Positions 61,525-64,000 of a DNA stretch of 64,000 nucleotides are shown piece by piece. This DNA is from Streptomyces parvus (lineage in GTDB: Bacteria > Actinomycetota > Actinomycetes > Streptomycetales > Streptomycetaceae), in contig NZ_CP135079.1 of the NCBI RefSeq assembly GCF_032121415.1, positions 6,138,001 through 6,202,000 on the forward strand, in the 5' to 3' direction. The notes below the pieces were generated by a model. It did not search any database. It was not told where the DNA came from and saw only the letters and a list, made by a program, of their open reading frames with translations. Within the stretch, counting starts at the first letter, position 1. Each line of letters begins with the position of its first letter. A program made the translations under genes and the position numbers.

Positions 61525-62302
61525 CGACAACGCGCAGGGGCGCATCCCCACGGTGATCGCCGACGATGTGCACATCGTGTACCGGGTCAACGGCGCGGGC
61601 GGCGGGCGGGGCAGCGCCACCGCCGCGCTGAGCCGCATGATGCGGCGCGGCAAGGGCGAGCCCCGCGGCGTCCGGAAGGTGCACGCCGTACGCGGTGTCT
61701 CCTTCACCGCCTACCGCGGCGAGGCCATCGGCCTCATCGGCACCAACGGCTCCGGCAAGTCGACGCTGCTGCGGGCCATCGCCGGGCTGCTGCCGACCGA
61801 ATCCGGCCATGTGTACACCGACGGCCAGCCCTCGCTGCTCGGCGTGAACGCGGCCCTGATGAGCGACCTCACCGGCGAGCGCAACGTCGTGCTGGGCGGT
61901 CTGGCCATGGGGATGACCCAGGCGGAGATCCGCTCCCGTTACCAGGAGATCGTCGACTTCTCCGGCATCAACGAGAAGGGCGACTTCATCACCCTGCCGA
62001 TGCGGACGTACTCCTCCGGTATGGCGGCGCGGCTGCGCTTCTCGATCGCCGCGGCCAAGAACCACGACGTCCTCATGATCGACGAGGCGCTGGCCACCGG
62101 TGACCGCAAGTTCCGCATCCGCTCCGAGGAGCGGATCCGCGAGCTGCGCAAGGAAGCGGGCACGGTCTTCCTGGTCAGCCACAACAACAAGTCGATCCGG
62201 GACACCTGCGACCGTGCGCTCTGGCTGGAGAAGGGCGAGCTGCTGATGGACGGCCCCACCGAGGAAGTCCTCAAGGCGTACGAGCGCGAGACGGGCAAGT
62301 AG
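61517..62302 (+). CDS. ABC transporter ATPase, Wzt/TagH type
   Basis: This 261-aa ATPase has Walker A GTNGSGKST and Walker B VLMIDEALATGD, with the degenerate signature TYSSGMAARL that marks polysaccharide and teichoic-acid exporters, and a conserved His in SHNNKSI. It lacks a C-terminal carbohydrate-binding extension, unlike many Wzt proteins. The GTG start overlaps the permease by 8 bases. It forms the exporter with that permease, and its stop is followed by a strong hairpin. Confidence 0.9.
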   Translation: MADDNAQGRIPTVIADDVHIVYRVNGAGGGRGSATAALSRMMRRGKGEPRGVRKVHAVRGVSFTAYRGEAIGLIGTNGSGKSTLLRAIAGLLPTESGHVYTDGQPSLLGVNAALMSDLTGERNVVLGGLAMGMTQAEIRSRYQEIVDFSGINEKGDFITLPMRTYSSGMAARLRFSIAAAKNHDVLMIDEALATGDRKFRIRSEERIRELRKEAGTVFLVSHNNKSIRDTCDRALWLEKGELLMDGPTEEVLKAYERETGK

Positions 62303-62715
62303 CCCGAGCCTCTCCCGTGGCCCCCGCCGGACCGGTCCGGCGGGGGCCGTGCGGTGCCCGGTGCCGGGCAGGCCCCGCGCAGTAGGGGCCCGGGGGCGAT
62401 CTCCTCCCGGCGGATGACGTCAAGTCAGCCGTGCGCGGGGAAGGTTGACGGGGACGGCCGGGCCGCGGTGGCGGGCTCTCCACCCCGCCGACCCCCGGTG
62501 AGCTGTACGACGTAAGCTGAAGCGGTGCTGATTCATGGCAAGTAGGGCGATACGCCGCGGCACCGACGCTCTGCCGCAGTGCACTCGGAAGACTGAGCGG
62601 CGTGTCCGAAAAGGGTTGTTTTGGGTCGGCAGTGTAGAACGGGATATGTGACGGCAATGACGGAAGATCTCCAGCTCCGACGTGGTTTCGCCGTCCCCGC
62701 GCCGGGCGGTCCGCA
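62303..62715. other. Intergenic region before the hopanoid genes
   Basis: This 413-base gap holds the ABC-operon terminator at its left end. It then has about 200 bases without clear signals, and a weakly AT-rich stretch at 62600-62660. Two tiny frames occur: 62535-62651 (38 codons, basic) and 62657-62719 (20 codons), the latter ending across the hpnC start. No convincing promoter pair was found. Confidence 0.4.
62319..62348 (+). terminator. Terminator of the CDP-alcohol/ABC operon
   Basis: A 30-base perfect palindrome: 62319-62333 pairs with 62334-62348. It starts 17 bases after the ATPase stop. Confidence 0.8.
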
Positions 62716-62719
62716 GTGA
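62657..62719 (+). CDS. Possible 20-aa leader peptide coupled to hpnC
   Basis: An ATG at 62657 opens a 20-codon frame (MTEDLQLRRGFAVPAPGGPQ) whose TGA (62717-62719) overlaps the hpnC GTG as GTGA. The overlap would couple hpnC translation to this leader. No ribosome site is obvious before it, so it may be chance. Confidence 0.3.
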   Translation: MTEDLQLRRGFAVPAPGGPQ

Positions 62720-63627
62720 CCTCGACCCCCGCGGCGCGCACCGGTGACGCCACCCTCGGCAAAGCCGCGGACGAGAACTTCCCCGTGGCGCCCTTCTTCC
62801 TGCCCCGCGCCTGGCGCGGCGACCTGATGGCGGTCTACGGATTCGCCCGGCTCGTCGACGACATCGGCGACGGAGACCTCGCCCCCGGCGGCGCGGACGC
62901 CCGCCACCTCGGCCTGGAGCCGGAGCGGAGCGACGACCGCCTCGCCATGCTCGACGCCCTGGAGACCGACCTCCGCCGGGTCTTCGCCACCACCGGCGAG
63001 GAGCCGCACCACCCCCTGCTGCGCACCCTGCGCCCCACCGTCCGGCGCCGTGCGCTCACCCCCGACCCCTTCCTCGGCCTGATCGAGGCGAACCGCCAGG
63101 ACCAGAAGGTCCGCCGCTACGGCACCTACGCCGAGCTCGCCGCCTACTGCGAGCTCTCCGCGAACCCCGTCGGCCGCCTGGTCCTCGCCCTCACCGGCAC
63201 CACCAGCCCCGACCGCGTCCGCCGCTCCGACGCGGTCTGCACCGCACTCCAGATCGTCGAGCACCTCCAGGACGTCGCCGAGGACCTGGAACGCGACCGG
63301 ATCTATCTGCCCGCCGAGGACATGGAGCGCTTCCGGGTCACCGAATCCGACCTGGCCGCGCCCTCCGCCGGAGCCTCCGTCCGCGCCCTGATCGCGTACG
63401 AGGCCCAGCGCGCGAGCGACCTGCTGGACGAGGGCCCCCCGCTGGTGGGCAGCGTCGACGGCAGGCTGAAACTGCTCCTCGCCGGATTCGTCGGGGGCGG
63501 CCGCAGCGCGCTCACGGCGATCTCGGCCGCCGGGTTCGACGTCCTGCCCGGACCGCCCAAGGCCACCAAGCCCAGCCTGCTGCGTGAAGTGGGAACCGTC
63601 TTGCGAAGAGCGCGTGGAGAGAGGTGA
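62716..63627 (+). CDS. hpnC: HpnC, hopanoid hydroxysqualene synthase
   Basis: This 303-aa trans-isoprenyl-diphosphate synthase-like protein is HpnC, which converts presqualene diphosphate to hydroxysqualene in the HpnCDE route to squalene. The two Asp-rich sites are visible: FARLVDDIGDGD (first) and LQDVAEDLERDRIYLP (second), with FFLPRAWRGDLMAVYGFARL near the start. The GTG start follows a poor ribosome site and may be coupled to a leader frame. hpnD overlaps its end by 4 bases. Confidence 0.9.
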   Translation: MTSTPAARTGDATLGKAADENFPVAPFFLPRAWRGDLMAVYGFARLVDDIGDGDLAPGGADARHLGLEPERSDDRLAMLDALETDLRRVFATTGEEPHHPLLRTLRPTVRRRALTPDPFLGLIEANRQDQKVRRYGTYAELAAYCELSANPVGRLVLALTGTTSPDRVRRSDAVCTALQIVEHLQDVAEDLERDRIYLPAEDMERFRVTESDLAAPSAGASVRALIAYEAQRASDLLDEGPPLVGSVDGRLKLLLAGFVGGGRSALTAISAAGFDVLPGPPKATKPSLLREVGTVLRRARGER

Positions 63628-64000
63628 GCCGGACCGTGGAGGGACAGACGACGTACATGTCGCCGCCGGTGCAGGCCGCATACAGTTACTGCGAAGCGGT
63701 CACCGGACAGCAGGCCCGTAACTTCGCCTACGGCATCAGGCTGCTGCCGAACGAGAAGCGGCAGGCCATGTCGGCGCTGTACGCCTTCTCCCGTCGGGTC
63801 GACGACATCGGCGACGGGGAACTGGACGCGGGGACCAAGCGGACCCGGCTGGAGAGCACCCGCGAGCTGCTCGACCGGGTCCGGCACGGCAAGGTCGAGG
63901 AGGACGACACCGACCCGGTGGCCGTCGCGCTCGCCGACGCCGCCCGCCGCTTCCCGCTCCCGCTCGGCGGACTCGACGAGCTGATCGACGGCGTCCTGAT
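63624..64000 (+). CDS. hpnD: HpnD, presqualene diphosphate synthase (cut by window edge)
   Basis: Only the first 125 codons are present. The sequence AAYSYCEAVTGQQARNFAYGIRLLP then MSALYAFSRRVDDIGDGEL is HpnD/squalene-phytoene synthase, which joins two farnesyl diphosphates to presqualene diphosphate. The GTG at 63624 overlaps the hpnC stop as GTGA with GGAGAG just upstream; another GTG at 63636 and an ATG at 63657 are alternatives. It continues beyond base 64000. Confidence 0.9.
   Translation, partial: MSRTVEGQTTYMSPPVQAAYSYCEAVTGQQARNFAYGIRLLPNEKRQAMSALYAFSRRVDDIGDGELDAGTKRTRLESTRELLDRVRHGKVEEDDTDPVAVALADAARRFPLPLGGLDELIDGVL

Overview
The window is high-GC, gene-dense chromosomal DNA from a Streptomyces. 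The evidence is very strong G/C third-position bias, frequent GTG/TTG starts, a Wbl (WhiB-like) regulator, an SsgA-like sporulation protein, a two-domain Tat-exported laccase and the start of a hopanoid cluster. From memory only, the gene order resembles the S. coelicolor SCO6707-SCO6760 arm segment: ligase/LigD polymerase, SLAC laccase SCO6712, ssgD SCO6722, idi SCO6750, hopanoid genes from SCO6759. No tRNA, rRNA, CRISPR array, insertion sequence, prophage or plasmid origin was seen, so this looks like ordinary chromosome with accessory patches.

Layout. 0-3.3 kb: a divergent DNA-repair pair (LigC-type ligase, PolD/LigD-type polymerase) and a membrane protein. 3.3-9.4 kb: a secreted oxidative-sugar module (ThuA plus PQQ-type sugar dehydrogenase, cupredoxin-Ig-DUF1080 protein) divergent from a small laccase. 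9.5-14.3 kb: SNF2 helicase, VOC protein, Wbl regulator, acyl-ACP desaturase with an operator-like repeat. 14.4-19.1 kb: UvrA-like ATPase, ABC-F ATPase, SsgD-like protein. 19.3-25.4 kb: mostly single genes, including endonuclease V and a 47-aa membrane protein. 25.6-31.4 kb: a four-gene fatty-acid/acyl-CoA catabolic operon, with a convergent MerR regulator sharing a strong terminator. 32.2-38.4 kb: macrodomain protein, MpaB-type oxygenase, a decayed M1 peptidase pseudogene, M14 peptidase, BCCT transporter. 38.6-46.4 kb: D-amino-acid oxidase, GH64 glucanase with a LacI/CebR-type operator, Tat-exported beta-carbonic anhydrase, a second ABC-F protein, Tex. 46.6-54 kb: regulators, DJ-1 protein, enoyl-CoA hydratase, HdeD-like protein, anti-sigma-type kinase, idi, GNAT, CDF exporter.

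54.0-62.3 kb is the most interesting part. galE (minus strand) faces away from a tightly overlapping seven-gene operon: CDP-alcohol transferase fused to an extra N-terminal domain, nucleotidyltransferase, sn-glycerol-1-phosphate-dehydrogenase-like protein, second CDP-alcohol transferase, GT2 glycosyltransferase, and a Wzm/Wzt-type ABC exporter pair. Four of the first five genes start by overlapping the previous one, and the operon ends in a perfect hairpin. I read it as a candidate pathway that makes an activated CDP-polyol or CDP-glycerol, assembles a phosphodiester-linked glycolipid or glycopolymer and exports it. The hopanoid squalene-forming genes hpnC and hpnD follow, the latter cut by the window edge.
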